Assembly (NCBI RefSeq): GCF_015354245.1 | Contig: NZ_JADKYZ010000001.1 | Location: forward strand, 682,001-746,000 | DNA: 64,000 bases | Reading direction: 5' to 3' | DNA from: Diaphorobacter caeni | GTDB lineage: Bacteria > Pseudomonadota > Gammaproteobacteria > Burkholderiales > Burkholderiaceae_C | In this document: positions 51,918 through 61,676 of the stretch, in pieces | Layout: every line of letters starts with the position of its first letter | Position numbering within the stretch: the first letter of the stretch is position 1 | Notes under the pieces: model-generated | Told to the model about the DNA's origin: nothing | What the model saw: the letters and a program-made list of their open reading frames with translations, nothing else | Databases searched by the model: none | Translations under genes and position numbers: made by a program

Positions 51918-52472
51918 ATGACAAAGGAACACTCCCCAGATCGGCTGGACATCAAGGCCTTCGCTCAGGCCGGTGGACACCTGTCCCGCCACGATTCGCT
52001 GCTCAAGTACAAGCGCCTCGCGGAAGAGTCCAAGGGGTTGCATCCGGATCTGATGGTCGACTGGACGGCCGACGGCGAAATCCGCACCGTGGCCGGACTC
52101 GGTGCGCAGGTGTGGATGCATCTGGTCGTGCACGCGACCGTGCCGATGCAGTGCCAGCGCTGCCTGGGGCCGGTTGATGTTCCCCTCGATATTGATCGGG
52201 AATTTCGCTTCGTGGCGGATGAAGCCACGGCCGAGGCGCTCGATGATGAATGCGAGGAAGACTTGCTGGTCATCAGCCGCGAGTTCGATTTGCGTCAGCT
52301 CATTGAAGACGAGCTGCTCATGGAGTTGCCGGTCGTGCCGCGCCACGATGAATGCCCCACGCCCGTGACGCTCGAGTCCAGCGACGAGGACTTCGAAGAG
52401 GCCAGCGCCCAGAAGCCCAATCCGTTCGCTGCCCTTGCCAGCCTGCGCAGGGACGACGGCAAGAAGCACTGA
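51918..52472 (+). CDS. yceD: YceD/DUF177 family protein
   Basis: A 184-residue protein of the DUF177 family, always found just before rpmF; implicated in 23S rRNA accumulation in plants and E. coli. The conserved cysteine pair appears in MQCQRCLGPVDVPLDI, followed by an acidic stretch (ALDDECEEDLLVI) and EDELLMELPVVPRHDECP. The ATG at 51918 is chosen; the frame is open for 24 more codons into maf. A small hairpin (GATCGG/CCGATC, 52471-52486) overlaps the stop. Confidence 0.92.
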   Translation: MTKEHSPDRLDIKAFAQAGGHLSRHDSLLKYKRLAEESKGLHPDLMVDWTADGEIRTVAGLGAQVWMHLVVHATVPMQCQRCLGPVDVPLDIDREFRFVADEATAEALDDECEEDLLVISREFDLRQLIEDELLMELPVVPRHDECPTPVTLESSDEDFEEASAQKPNPFAALASLRRDDGKKH

Positions 52473-52518
52473 TCGGAATGCCGATCGCGGCCTCCCGCAT
52501 CGGTGTTCGGACAAGAAA

Positions 52519-52547
52519 TTGAGCGGCGCTTCCGTTTCCGCTATAAT
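52519..52547 (+). promoter_or_regulatory. Sigma-70 promoter of the rpmF-fab cluster
   Basis: TTGAGC (52519-52524) and a perfect TATAAT (52542-52547) are separated by exactly 17 bp, giving a predicted start about 78 bp upstream of rpmF. Confidence 0.85.
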
Positions 52548-52558
52548 CAATGGTTTCG

Positions 52559-52601
52559 CGCGAATCCCACACGTGTCTTTAATGGGCTGATCGCGTTTTT
52601 T
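52559..52601 (+). promoter_or_regulatory. Terminator-like hairpin in the rpmF leader
   Basis: CGCGA...CCCA (52559-52569) can pair with TGGG...TCGCG (52583-52595) across an internal loop, followed directly by six T. It lies between the promoter and rpmF, so it could attenuate transcription. The stem is interrupted, so support is limited. Confidence 0.35.
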
Positions 52602-52631
52602 ACCAACCCTTTTCAGACCGTAGGAGCCACC

Positions 52632-52814
52632 ATGGCTGTTCAGCAAAACAAGAAGTCCCCATCCAAGCGCGGTATGCACCGCTCGCACAATGCCCTGACT
52701 ACTCCGGGCACTGCTGTGGAACCCACCACTGGTGAAACGCACCTGCGTCACCACATCAGCCCCAACGGTTTCTACCGTGGCCGTCAAGTGCTGAAGAACA
52801 AGTCCGAAGCCTGA
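52632..52814 (+). CDS. rpmF: 50S ribosomal protein L32
   Basis: 60-residue ribosomal protein bL32. The sequence begins [20 protein letters not shown] and ends [13 protein letters not shown], typical of proteobacterial L32 without the zinc-binding cysteines. A strong ribosome binding site (TAGGAG) precedes it. It is first in the conserved rpmF-plsX-fab gene string. Confidence 0.97.
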   Translation: MAVQQNKKSPSKRGMHRSHNALTTPGTAVEPTTGETHLRHHISPNGFYRGRQVLKNKSEA

Positions 52815-52837
52815 TCTTCGAGGCTTTCGGTACTTCG

Positions 52838-52873
52838 AAGCCCGCTGCTACAAGCCGGTAGCGCGGGCTTTTG
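52838..52873 (+). terminator. Terminator or attenuator between rpmF and plsX
   Basis: AAGCCCGC...CTAC (52838-52851) pairs with GTAG...GCGGGCTT (52858-52870), followed by TTTTG. It probably lowers read-through from rpmF into plsX rather than isolating it. Confidence 0.75.
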
Positions 52874-52933
52874 TCGTTTTTGTCATCCGTATTTTTTCTT
52901 TCGGACGGTTTTGCCGTCTGACAATTCGCCTAA

Positions 52934-53965
52934 ATGATCACACTGGCTGTCGACTGCATGGGGGGCGATCATGGCCCAAGCGTCACGCTTCCCGCGTGCC
53001 GCCAATTTCTCGAGCAACATTCCGATGCCCGCCTGCTTCTGGTGGGGCAGGAGGCCAGTCTGCGGGATTTCAAACACGAGCGCATCACCGTCGTTGCCGC
53101 CACTGAAGTGGTGACGATGGAGGACTCGGTCGAGACGGCGCTGCGCCGCAAGAAGGATTCGTCCATGCGCGTGGCGATCCAGCAGGTCAAGGACGGTGCG
53201 GCCCAGGTGGCCGTGTCGGCCGGTAATACCGGCGCGCTGATGGCGATTGCCCGCTACCTGCTCAAGACGCTTGACGGCATCGACCGTCCCGCCATTGCCA
53301 CCCAGATGCCCAACGAAAAAGGGGGCGCCACGACGGTGCTCGATCTGGGCGCGAACGTGGACTGCACGGCCGAGCATCTGCTGCAGTTCGCGGTGATGGG
53401 CTCCGCGCTGGTGTCGGTGCTGCAGGACTGCGAGCAGCCCAAGGTGGGGCTGCTCAACATCGGTGAGGAAGTCATCAAGGGCAACGAGGTCATCAAACAG
53501 ACCGGCGAGCTGCTTCGCCGCGCGGGTGCGCAGGGTGACCTGAACTTCTACGGCAACGTGGAAGGCAATGACATTTTCAAGGGCGTCGTGGACATCGTGG
53601 TCTGCGACGGCTTCGTGGGCAACGTCGCGCTCAAGGCGACCGAGGGTGTCGCCTCGATGATCGTGGGCGGTCTGAAGACCGAGTTCAAGCGAAACATCTT
53701 CACGAAAATGGCTGCCATCGTGGCCTATCCGGTGCTATCTGCGCTGATGAAGCGCATGGATCACCGCCGCTACAACGGCGCGGCGCTGCTGGGTCTGCGC
53801 GGGCTGGTGTTCAAGAGCCATGGCTCTGCCGACGCGGTGGGCTTCGAGCATGCGCTCAACCGGGCGTATGATGCGGCACGCAACAATCTGCTTGACCGCG
53901 TCCGGACCAAGGTCGCCCATGCGGCTCCGCTGCTGGCGACCGGTGCGGCATCTGCATCTGTTTAG
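52934..53965 (+). CDS. plsX: Phosphate acyltransferase PlsX
   Basis: 343-residue soluble enzyme converting acyl-ACP to acyl-phosphate for phospholipid synthesis. The start [20 protein letters not shown] is the family hallmark; other blocks are [38 protein letters not shown] and [18 protein letters not shown]. It lies between rpmF and fabH in the usual order; the gap to fabH is 32 bp. Confidence 0.97.
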   Translation: MITLAVDCMGGDHGPSVTLPACRQFLEQHSDARLLLVGQEASLRDFKHERITVVAATEVVTMEDSVETALRRKKDSSMRVAIQQVKDGAAQVAVSAGNTGALMAIARYLLKTLDGIDRPAIATQMPNEKGGATTVLDLGANVDCTAEHLLQFAVMGSALVSVLQDCEQPKVGLLNIGEEVIKGNEVIKQTGELLRRAGAQGDLNFYGNVEGNDIFKGVVDIVVCDGFVGNVALKATEGVASMIVGGLKTEFKRNIFTKMAAIVAYPVLSALMKRMDHRRYNGAALLGLRGLVFKSHGSADAVGFEHALNRAYDAARNNLLDRVRTKVAHAAPLLATGAASASV

Positions 53966-53997
53966 TTAGTTCGATACACAACGTCGGCCACATATTA

Positions 53998-54975
53998 ATG
54001 AGACGCTATTCACGTATTACGGGCACGGGCAGCTATCTGCCTCCGCGCCGTGTGACCAACGATGACTTCGTGGCCCAGCTGGCCGAAAAAGGCATCGAGA
54101 CATCCGATCAATGGATCGTCGAACGTACCGGCATCCGCGCACGCCATTTCGCCGAACGCGACGTGGCCAGCAGCGATCTGGCGCTGGAAGCCGCGCGCAA
54201 GGCCCTCGAGGCCGCCGGCATCACGGCCGAAGACATCGACCTCATCATCGTCGCGACCTCGACGCCCGACATGGTGTTCCCGTCCACCGCCGCGATCCTG
54301 CAGGGCAAGCTCGGCATCCACGGCTGCCCGGCATTCGACGTGCAGGCCGTGTGCAGCGGGTTCGTCTATGCGCTGACGGTGGCCGACTCGATGCTGAAGT
54401 CGGGTGTCGCCACGCGCGCGCTGGTCATTGGCGCCGAAGTGTTCAGCCGCATTCTGGACTACAGCGACCGCACGACCTGCGTGCTGTTCGGTGATGGCGC
54501 CGGCGCCGTGGTGCTCGAGGCCTCCGACGAGCCCGGCATCCTTGCGTGCGATCTGCATGCGGATGGCCGCCACGTGGACATTCTCTGTGTGCCGGGCAAC
54601 GTCTATGGCGGTCAGATCCTGGGTGATCCGCTGCTCAAGATGGATGGTCAGGCGGTGTTCAAGCTGGCCGTGGGAGTGCTTGAAAAAGCCGCGCGCGCCA
54701 CGCTGGAGAAGGCCAGCATGACGGAATCCGACATCGACTGGCTGATTCCGCACCAGGCCAATATCCGCATCATGCAAAGCACGGCGCGCAAGCTCAAGCT
54801 GCCGATGGAGAAGGTCATCGTCACCGTCGATCAGCATGGCAACACGTCGGCGGCATCGATTCCGCTGGCGCTCGACCACGGCGTGCGCGCGGGCCAGATC
54901 AAGCCCGGCCAGACGCTGCTGCTCGAAGGCGTGGGCGGTGGATTCGCATGGGGCGCCGTCCTGCTCAAGCTGTGA
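53998..54975 (+). CDS. fabH: 3-oxoacyl-ACP synthase III
   Basis: Condenses acetyl-CoA with malonyl-ACP to start fatty-acid synthesis. 325 residues. The Cys-His-Asn triad is visible: C119 in [12 protein letters not shown], His in [13 protein letters not shown] and Asn in [12 protein letters not shown]. No strong Shine-Dalgarno precedes the ATG at 53998, so translation may depend partly on plsX. fabD follows after 81 bp. Confidence 0.97.
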   Translation: MRRYSRITGTGSYLPPRRVTNDDFVAQLAEKGIETSDQWIVERTGIRARHFAERDVASSDLALEAARKALEAAGITAEDIDLIIVATSTPDMVFPSTAAILQGKLGIHGCPAFDVQAVCSGFVYALTVADSMLKSGVATRALVIGAEVFSRILDYSDRTTCVLFGDGAGAVVLEASDEPGILACDLHADGRHVDILCVPGNVYGGQILGDPLLKMDGQAVFKLAVGVLEKAARATLEKASMTESDIDWLIPHQANIRIMQSTARKLKLPMEKVIVTVDQHGNTSAASIPLALDHGVRAGQIKPGQTLLLEGVGGGFAWGAVLLKL

Positions 54976-55056
54976 GCGCAAGGAGCCGCTGCAGACTCCC
55001 CGGTTCACGGTGAGCCTGCGGGCGGATTCGTACAACTACAAAAATACCGATTCAAG

Positions 55057-56010
55057 ATGTCCAAAACCTTTGCATTTGTATTTCCGGGTCAGGGTTCGCA
55101 GTCCGTCGGCATGCTCGACGGCTGGGGCGACAACGCCATCGTGGCCGAGACGCTGCGCGAAGCCTCCGACGCCCTTGGCGAAGACGTCGCCAAGCTGATC
55201 CACGAAGGCCCCAAGGAAGCGCTGGCGCTCACCACCAACACCCAGCCCGTGATGCTGGTTGCCGGTGTCGCCGCTTGGCGCGTGTGGCGTGCCGAAGGCG
55301 GTGCGCTGCCCGTGGCGGTGGCCGGCCACTCGCTGGGTGAGTATTCGGCGCTGGTGGCTTCGGGCGTGCTGACGCTCGCGCAGGCCGCGCCGCTGGTGCG
55401 TCTGCGCGCCGCGGCGATGCAGGAGGCCGTGCCGGTCGGCGTCGGCGCGATGGCCGCGATTCTGGGGCTTGATTCCGCCAAGGTCGTGGCCGGGTGCGCG
55501 GAAGCCGCTGCGAGCTTCGGCACGGGTTCCACCGAGGTGGTGGAGGCTGTGAACTTCAATGATCCTGCGCAGACCGTGATCGCCGGCACCAAGGCCGGTG
55601 TCGACAAGGCCTGTGAAGTGCTCAAGGCTGCCGGTGCCAAGCGTGCGCTGCCGTTGCCGGTGTCGGCGCCATTCCATTCGAGCCTGATGAAGCCCGCCGC
55701 CGAAAAGCTGCGCGAGGCGCTTGCGGGCATTGAACTCGGAGCCCCGCAGATCCCCGTGCTCAACAACGTCGACGTGGCGGTGGAAACCGATCCCGCGAAG
55801 ATCCGCGATGCGCTGTATCGTCAGGCCTTTGGCCCCGTGCGCTGGGTGGAATGTGTGCAAGCACTCAAGGCGCGCGGCGTTTCGCATATCATCGAATGTG
55901 GCCCGGGCAAGGTGCTGGCCGGTCTGACCAAGCGCATCGACGCTGAAATGGTCGGTGCTTCCATTTACGATGCGGCCACACTGGCGGAAACCAAAGAATT
56001 GCTGGCATGA
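55057..56010 (+). CDS. fabD: Malonyl-CoA:ACP transacylase
   Basis: 317-residue enzyme loading malonyl groups onto ACP. FVFPGQGSQSVGML at the N-terminus, the nucleophile S92 in AVAGHSLGEYSAL, the VEAVNFNDPAQTVIAG block and LPVSAPFHSSLM with the catalytic His are all present. It overlaps fabG by 4 bp (ATGA), so the two are translationally coupled. Confidence 0.97.
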   Translation: MSKTFAFVFPGQGSQSVGMLDGWGDNAIVAETLREASDALGEDVAKLIHEGPKEALALTTNTQPVMLVAGVAAWRVWRAEGGALPVAVAGHSLGEYSALVASGVLTLAQAAPLVRLRAAAMQEAVPVGVGAMAAILGLDSAKVVAGCAEAAASFGTGSTEVVEAVNFNDPAQTVIAGTKAGVDKACEVLKAAGAKRALPLPVSAPFHSSLMKPAAEKLREALAGIELGAPQIPVLNNVDVAVETDPAKIRDALYRQAFGPVRWVECVQALKARGVSHIIECGPGKVLAGLTKRIDAEMVGASIYDAATLAETKELLA

Positions 56011-56753
56011 GCGAAAACACAACTACAACTCCACAGATCGCGCTGGTCACGGGCGCGACGCGCGGCATCGGTGCCGCCATCGCCTCTGAACTGGCCGAGC
56101 GCGGCTATCGCGTGATCGGCACGGCCACGTCGGACGACGGTGCCGCGCGCATCAACGACGCGCTGGCTGCCAAGGGCGGCAAGGGCGTGAAGCTCGACGT
56201 GACCGACGGCGAGGCCGTGGACGCACTGATCGACGCCACCGTGAAGGAATTCGGCAGCCTGCATGTGCTCGTGAACAATGCTGGCATCACCCGCGACACG
56301 CTCGCCATGCGCATGAAGGACGGCGACTGGGATGCCGTCATCGACACGAATCTGAAAGCCGTATTCCGAGTAAGTCGTGCGGCTATTCGTCCGATGATGA
56401 AGCAGCGCTTCGGGCGCATCATCAGCATCACCAGCGTGGTGGGCGCTTCCGGCAATCCGGGGCAGGCCAATTACGCTGCCGCCAAGGCCGGTGTGGCGGG
56501 AATGACCCGTGCGCTTGCTAGGGAATTGGGAAGCCGTGGAATCACCGTGAATTGCGTGGCTCCGGGCTTCATCGCGACAGACATGACGGCAAGCCTGCCG
56601 GACGAGCAGAAGGCTGCTCTGAAATCGCAGATTGCCATGGGTGATCTGGGCCAGCCGAGCGACATCGCTCATGCGGTGGCCTATCTTGCATCCAAGGGTG
56701 CCGGCTATGTGACGGGGCAGGAGTTGCACGTCAATGGCGGCATGTACATGTAA
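56007..56753 (+). CDS. fabG: 3-oxoacyl-ACP reductase
   Basis: 248-residue NADPH-dependent SDR performing the first reduction of the elongation cycle. The nucleotide-binding motif is TGATRGIG, NNAGITRD follows, and the catalytic Ser, Y156 and K160 (NYAAAKAGVAG) are intact, in contrast to the atypical SDR at 2085. The start overlaps the fabD stop. Confidence 0.97.
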   Translation: MSENTTTTPQIALVTGATRGIGAAIASELAERGYRVIGTATSDDGAARINDALAAKGGKGVKLDVTDGEAVDALIDATVKEFGSLHVLVNNAGITRDTLAMRMKDGDWDAVIDTNLKAVFRVSRAAIRPMMKQRFGRIISITSVVGASGNPGQANYAAAKAGVAGMTRALARELGSRGITVNCVAPGFIATDMTASLPDEQKAALKSQIAMGDLGQPSDIAHAVAYLASKGAGYVTGQELHVNGGMYM

Positions 56754-56794
56754 TTGAAAATTGGTTGGTGCCGCCTCGTCCGTACGGCTGGCTG

Positions 56795-57096
<302 letters not shown>

Positions 57097-57133
57097 TCAG
57101 GTTTTTTGAAAGATCAGCAGAAAGTTTGAACGC

Positions 57134-58378
57134 ATGAGCCGTCGTCGCGTTGTCGTGACCGGTCTGGGCTGCATCACTCCCGTAGGCAATACGGTGAACG
57201 AAGCCTGGGCCAACCTTCTCGCCGGACAATCCGGCATTGACCTCATCACGAAGTTCGATACCACGAATTTCTCCTGCAGGATTGCGGGTGAGGTCAAGGG
57301 TTTCGATGTGGAAAAGTACATGAGCGCCAAAGATGCGCGCACCATGGACAGCTTCATCCACTACGGCATTGCGGCTGCGGAGCAGGCGGTGCTGGATTCC
57401 GGTCTGCCGCTTGGCGAAGCCCTGTCGGAAGACCTGGCCACGCGCATCGGTTGCGTGATTGGCTCCGGCATCGGCGGACTTCCGCTGATCGAAAATACCC
57501 ACGCAGAACTGGCTGCGCGCGGCCCACGCCGTGTGACGCCGTTCTTCGTTCCTGCCTCCATCATCAACATGGTGGCAGGCCATGTGTCCATGCGATTCGG
57601 GTTCAAGGGCCCCAATCTGTCGGTGGTGACTGCCTGCACAACAGGCCTGCATTGCATCGGCGAAGCAGGACGCATGATTGAATATGGCGACGCCGACGTG
57701 GTCATCGCTGGTGGTACGGAGTCCACCGTGTCTCCGCTGGGCGTGGGCGGCTTTGCCGCGATGCGCGCCCTGTCCACCCGCAATGATGACCCGAAGACGG
57801 CGTCGCGTCCCTGGGACAAGGACCGTGACGGTTTTGTTCTGGGTGAAGGTGCCGGCGTGATGGTGCTCGAAGAGTACGAACACGCCAAGGCGCGTGGTGC
57901 CAAGATCTACGCCGAACTGGCTGGATATGGCATGAGCGCCGATGCAGGTCACATGACCGCACCCAGCATGGATGGCCCGCGCCGCGCGATGCTCAATGCA
58001 CTGCGCAATGCCGGCGTGAACGCAGATCAGGTCGATTATCTGAATGCGCACGGCACCTCCACGCCGCTGGGTGACATCAACGAAACGAATGCCATCAAGG
58101 CCGCGTTGGGCGAGCACGCGAAGAAGATGGTGGTGAGCTCGACGAAGTCCATGACCGGTCACCTGCTGGGTGGCGCGGGCGGAATCGAGAGCGTGTTCAC
58201 CGTGCTGGCGCTGCGTGACCAGAAGGTTCCGCCGACCATCAACATCTTCGAGCAGGACCCCGAGTGCGATCTCGACTACTGCGCGAACACGGCCCGTGAC
58301 ATGAAGGTCGACATCGCCGTCAAGAACAACTTCGGCTTTGGCGGCACGAACGGCACTCTCGTGTTCAAGCGCGCCTGA
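57134..58378 (+). CDS. fabF: 3-oxoacyl-ACP synthase II
   Basis: 414-residue condensing enzyme for elongation, including temperature-sensitive elongation of unsaturated acyl chains. Cys-His-His residues: C168 in [13 protein letters not shown], His in [12 protein letters not shown] and His in [13 protein letters not shown]; the [11 protein letters not shown] block near the C-terminus is intact. Last fab gene of the cluster; a hypothetical membrane protein gene and rpoE follow on the same strand. Confidence 0.97.
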   Translation: MSRRRVVVTGLGCITPVGNTVNEAWANLLAGQSGIDLITKFDTTNFSCRIAGEVKGFDVEKYMSAKDARTMDSFIHYGIAAAEQAVLDSGLPLGEALSEDLATRIGCVIGSGIGGLPLIENTHAELAARGPRRVTPFFVPASIINMVAGHVSMRFGFKGPNLSVVTACTTGLHCIGEAGRMIEYGDADVVIAGGTESTVSPLGVGGFAAMRALSTRNDDPKTASRPWDKDRDGFVLGEGAGVMVLEEYEHAKARGAKIYAELAGYGMSADAGHMTAPSMDGPRRAMLNALRNAGVNADQVDYLNAHGTSTPLGDINETNAIKAALGEHAKKMVVSSTKSMTGHLLGGAGGIESVFTVLALRDQKVPPTINIFEQDPECDLDYCANTARDMKVDIAVKNNFGFGGTNGTLVFKRA

Positions 58379-58461
58379 CGGCGCCTTGGTCACGTTTTGA
58401 ACCAGCAGGGCCGCATGTCGACGCCGTCCCTTCACCTCTGCGGCCCGATGGCTGCGGGGAG

Positions 58462-58941
58462 ATGAGCGCTTCGGCACGCGCGCGGCCCCATCTGCATGCT
58501 CCGGCGCTGCAGTTCAGGTTGCTGCGTTCGCCTCGGCTGGGCGGAGTACTCGCCGTTCTGTCCGTGCCGCAGCTGGTCTTGCTGCTGCTTTGGGCGCTGG
58601 GCGACGAATCCACCACGGCCGGTTTCAAGCTTTTCACCGCGATCACTCTGTGGTCGCTGACGACGGCCGCAGCCTTTCATTGGTGGTCCAATGCCCGCGA
58701 AGGCACGCTGCGCTGGGATGGCCTGCAATGGGAGTGGCGGTCTCCTTCTGGAGCGGCCGTGCTGCTGGAGAGTCTGTGCGTGACGCTCGATTTTCAGTCG
58801 ACGCTGCTGGTGCAGGCGCGGCACTTCGGCTCGGCGCGCGGCATCCATCTGTGGCTGGAGCGCGAGAGCGACCCGCTGCATTGGCTGGCTCTGCGGCGTG
58901 CGGTATATTCGCGCGCCATCGGCGAACTTTCGCCGCGCTGA
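58462..58941 (+). CDS. Hypothetical membrane protein between fabF and rpoE
   Basis: A 159-residue protein I cannot assign to a named family. After a basic N-terminus there are two hydrophobic helices (about 28-47, LAVLSVPQLVLLLLWALG; and 55-72), then a soluble domain with several Trp residues (WWSNAREGTLRWDGLQWEWRS) and a helix at the C-terminus. The ribosome binding site GGGGAG is good. Its layout resembles the small membrane proteins often placed before rpoE in betaproteobacteria; function unknown. Confidence 0.8.
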   Translation: MSASARARPHLHAPALQFRLLRSPRLGGVLAVLSVPQLVLLLLWALGDESTTAGFKLFTAITLWSLTTAAAFHWWSNAREGTLRWDGLQWEWRSPSGAAVLLESLCVTLDFQSTLLVQARHFGSARGIHLWLERESDPLHWLALRRAVYSRAIGELSPR

Positions 58942-58950
58942 CCGATCAGT
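58924..58950 (+). promoter_or_regulatory. Possible sigma-E-type promoter before rpoE
   Basis: GAACTT (58924-58929) followed after 16 bp by TCAGT resembles the extracytoplasmic sigma consensus (GAACTT, then TCTGA-like). It lies 50 bp upstream of rpoE, inside the end of the preceding gene, and would allow autoregulation. The -10 match is weak. Confidence 0.3.
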
Positions 58951-58999
58951 TTGAACCAGGAAAGATGCCAGATTCATTCTGCGCGACAACGATCAGTAC

Positions 59000-59632
59000 A
59001 TGACCTCATCCCAAACCGAGCAGGCTCCCGAAACCAACAGCGATCTGCAGCTGGTCGAGCGTACGCTCGCGGGTGATCAGCGAGCCTACGAGATGCTGGT
59101 CGTGAAGTACCAGCGCCGCATCGAGCGCCTGATCGGGCGAATGGTGCGGGACGTGGACCTGATTCCGGACATCGCTCAGGAAACCTTTCTGCGCGCCTAT
59201 CGTGCGCTGCACCAATTTCGGGGCGATGCGCAGTTCTACACTTGGCTTTACCGCATCGCGGTGAACACGGCCAAGAAGGCGCTGGTTGATCTCAAGCGCA
59301 ATCCGATCATCACCGAGACCGCTTTGCGATCAAATGATGACGACGATGAAACTTCTGGCAATCCTTTTGAACTAACTACGGACGAGACCCCCGAAACCGT
59401 TCTGGCTGCTCAGGAAATTGCAGCAGCGGTGAACGCCGCCATGGAGGCGCTGCCCGAAGATTTGCGTCAGGCGGTGACTCTGCGGGAAATCGAGGGTCTG
59501 AGTTACGAGGAAATTGCCGAGGCCATGAATTGTCCGATCGGCACAGTGCGCTCCCGTATTTTTCGGGCGCGCGAAGCGATTTCGGTGCGCGTGCGACCGC
59601 TTCTGGAGAAGCAGTCGGGTAAGCGTTGGTGA
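59000..59632 (+). CDS. rpoE: RNA polymerase sigma-E factor
   Basis: 210-residue extracytoplasmic-function sigma factor for envelope stress. Region 2 is seen in MLVVKYQRRIERLIGRM and DIAQETFLRAYRALHQFRG; region 4 in LREIEGLSYEEIAEAMN and CPIGTVRSRIFRAREAI. It is followed by rseA, rseB and mucD in the standard order. The residues QTEQAPETNSDLQLVERT form a polar N-terminus slightly longer than in E. coli. Confidence 0.97.
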   Translation: MTSSQTEQAPETNSDLQLVERTLAGDQRAYEMLVVKYQRRIERLIGRMVRDVDLIPDIAQETFLRAYRALHQFRGDAQFYTWLYRIAVNTAKKALVDLKRNPIITETALRSNDDDDETSGNPFELTTDETPETVLAAQEIAAAVNAAMEALPEDLRQAVTLREIEGLSYEEIAEAMNCPIGTVRSRIFRAREAISVRVRPLLEKQSGKRW

Positions 59633-59673
59633 GGCATATCTGAACAGGCAATGCAGTGAATGCGGGTGACACC

Positions 59674-60366
59674 ATGAATGACGATGTTGTGATGCGTGAG
59701 CAGCTGTCGGCGATGGTCGATGGCGAGCTGGTGAGCGCGCAATGCGCGCAGGTCGTGGCCTATGTGGATTCCGAAGAGGGTCGTGCTTCGTGGCACGAGT
59801 TCCACCTCATCGGCGACGTGCTGCGCTCCTCGGAGCTGGCGCGCCCGGTGAGTTGCGACATGGTGTTGCGACTGCGTGCCCAATGGGCCGAAGAGGCCAA
59901 GTCCGCGCCGTTGCAAAACGGCGAGACAGTGCAGGTCGCGCCGACGCTCGCCGAGCCTGCCGCTCGCCCCGTGACGGGAACGAATCCATCGGCGGTGCCG
60001 GTGGCCGTGGAGCATCCGGTGGAGGCCGCCAACAGCGAAGTCTTCCGCTGGAAGATGGTGGCGGGCTTCGCCTCGCTGGCCGCGGTGGCGACGATCGGCT
60101 GGAACGCCTACAGCGGACTGTCCGCCACGCAACCCGGAGCGCAGGCAGGCATGCAGTTGGCTGCTGCGCCGGTGACCGCGACTCAGCCTGTCTCCAGTCC
60201 GGTGGCCGTGAGCCTGCCGGCGCAGGATGCGCAGGGTCCGGTGATGATCCGCGATCCACGCCTCGACGAACTGCTCGCGGCACACCGACAATACGGCAGC
60301 ACATCCGCCTTGCAGATGCCTGCGGGCTTTCTGCGCAACGCGACCTTCGAGGCGCCTGCGCGCTGA
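59674..60366 (+). CDS. rseA: Anti-sigma-E factor RseA (MucA-like)
   Basis: A 230-residue single-pass inner-membrane protein. The N-terminal cytoplasmic anti-sigma domain (about 5-75; REQLSAMVDGELVSAQC, WHEFHLIGDVLRSSE) binds sigma-E. One transmembrane helix lies at about 123-140 (KMVAGFASLAAVATIGW), and the periplasmic tail (about 141-230) should be the target of DegS/RseP-type proteolysis and RseB binding. The ATG at 59674 is preferred; a GTG six codons upstream is possible. It starts 41 bp after rpoE. Confidence 0.93.
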   Translation: MNDDVVMREQLSAMVDGELVSAQCAQVVAYVDSEEGRASWHEFHLIGDVLRSSELARPVSCDMVLRLRAQWAEEAKSAPLQNGETVQVAPTLAEPAARPVTGTNPSAVPVAVEHPVEAANSEVFRWKMVAGFASLAAVATIGWNAYSGLSATQPGAQAGMQLAAAPVTATQPVSSPVAVSLPAQDAQGPVMIRDPRLDELLAAHRQYGSTSALQMPAGFLRNATFEAPAR

Positions 60367-60422
60367 ACGGCGGGCAATCTGCCATCGCGCTGTGGATGAT
60401 GGAGCCCTGAATTTTGAGAAGC

Positions 60423-61511
60423 ATGAAGAGCGGTCAGTGGATGAGCCGGTGGACCCTGCATCGGCGGCGAGCCGAACGGCTGCTTGCAAGCGGCGTCTGT
60501 TTCGCTTGGTTCATGGCGCTTCCATTGGGCGCATCGGCGGCTTCTCCCGTCCAGACCCCGGAGTGCCAGCTGCAGAAGCTGTCGCACGAACAACTGCAGC
60601 AGCTCGATGTACCCGGATGGCTCGAACGCATGCGCCAGGCCACCGACCTGAATACCTACAGTGGCAACTTCGTGGTCATGACCTCGTCGGGCGTGATGAG
60701 CAGCTCGCGCGTCTGGCACGTGTGCGACGGCCATCGCCAGATCGAGCGGCTGGAGGCATTGAGCGGCACGCCACGCATCGTCTATCGCCAGAACGCCGAG
60801 GTGCGGACCTTCTCTCCCAATGACCGCGTGGTGCGCATCGAGTCGCGCGAAATGCCGCGCAAGTTCGCACGCGCCAAGGGCATCAGCGGCGACGCGCTGG
60901 TGGCGCATTACGCTGCGCAGTTCGGTGGCCATGAACGCATCGCGGGCAAAGACGCCGATCTGCTGCAACTGCGTCCGCGCGACGCATGGCGATTCGGCTA
61001 TCGCGTCTGGCTTGATCATGCGAGCGGGCTGGTGCTGAAATGGCAAACCATCACGCCCGGTGGCCGCGTGCTCGAGCAGGCGGTCTTTTCCGAACTTGAA
61101 CTGACGGCGCCCGTGGGCGGTGCGCAGATCGAATCCATGATGAACGACGTCGTGGGTTACCGCATCATCGCCGGCGCGCGTGCGCCCACCACGATGGAGA
61201 CGCACGGCTGGACGCTGCCAGTCCCCGTTGAGGGATTCATGCTGCTGAGCTGTGAGGAAAAGCGCAAGCTCGGGGATGTGGCGAAGGCCAGCGTGCAATG
61301 CGTCTATTCCGACGGTCTTGCCAGCATTTCCGTTTTTCTCGAGCCTTACAACGAAGAGCGCCACGCCTACAACGGGCAGGAGCTGCGCCTCGGGGCGACT
61401 CACACACTCTCGGGAAGAGTTGCGGGTGACGCCTGGGTCACCATGGTCGGCGAAGTGCCACTGGCTACGCTGCGCCTCTTTGCTTCGGCTATAAAGCAAT
61501 TGCCGCATTGA
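60423..61511 (+). CDS. rseB: Sigma-E regulator RseB (MucB)
   Basis: A 362-residue periplasmic protein that binds RseA and shields it from proteolysis while sensing lipopolysaccharide or lipids. A signal peptide (LASGVCFAWFMALPLGASA, cleavage around residue 40) is followed by the large domain (LERMRQATDLNTYSGNFV, DGHRQIERLEALSG) and the small C-terminal domain (AYNGQELRLGATHTLSGRV). The family's two-domain layout and its place after rseA support the call. A TTG three codons upstream is an alternative start. Confidence 0.93.
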   Translation: MKSGQWMSRWTLHRRRAERLLASGVCFAWFMALPLGASAASPVQTPECQLQKLSHEQLQQLDVPGWLERMRQATDLNTYSGNFVVMTSSGVMSSSRVWHVCDGHRQIERLEALSGTPRIVYRQNAEVRTFSPNDRVVRIESREMPRKFARAKGISGDALVAHYAAQFGGHERIAGKDADLLQLRPRDAWRFGYRVWLDHASGLVLKWQTITPGGRVLEQAVFSELELTAPVGGAQIESMMNDVVGYRIIAGARAPTTMETHGWTLPVPVEGFMLLSCEEKRKLGDVAKASVQCVYSDGLASISVFLEPYNEERHAYNGQELRLGATHTLSGRVAGDAWVTMVGEVPLATLRLFASAIKQLPH

Positions 61512-61538
61512 TGGGCGTGCGCCGCGTTCTTCTTTCTT

Positions 61539-61562
61539 GGCGCGGCGCGGCGCGGCGCGGCG
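61539..61562. repeat. GGCGC pentanucleotide microsatellite
   Basis: 4.8 perfect tandem copies of GGCGC in the 165-bp gap between rseB and mucD. Confidence 0.85.
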
Positions 61563-61676
61563 ACACCGTGCCGAATATGAACGATGAATGCGTGGCGGGA
61601 ACCAAATGGCGCTGCATCCTTCACAGAAGAAGTGACTTTTTTTCCAACGCCCGAATGAATACCTTGAGAGGTTCAG

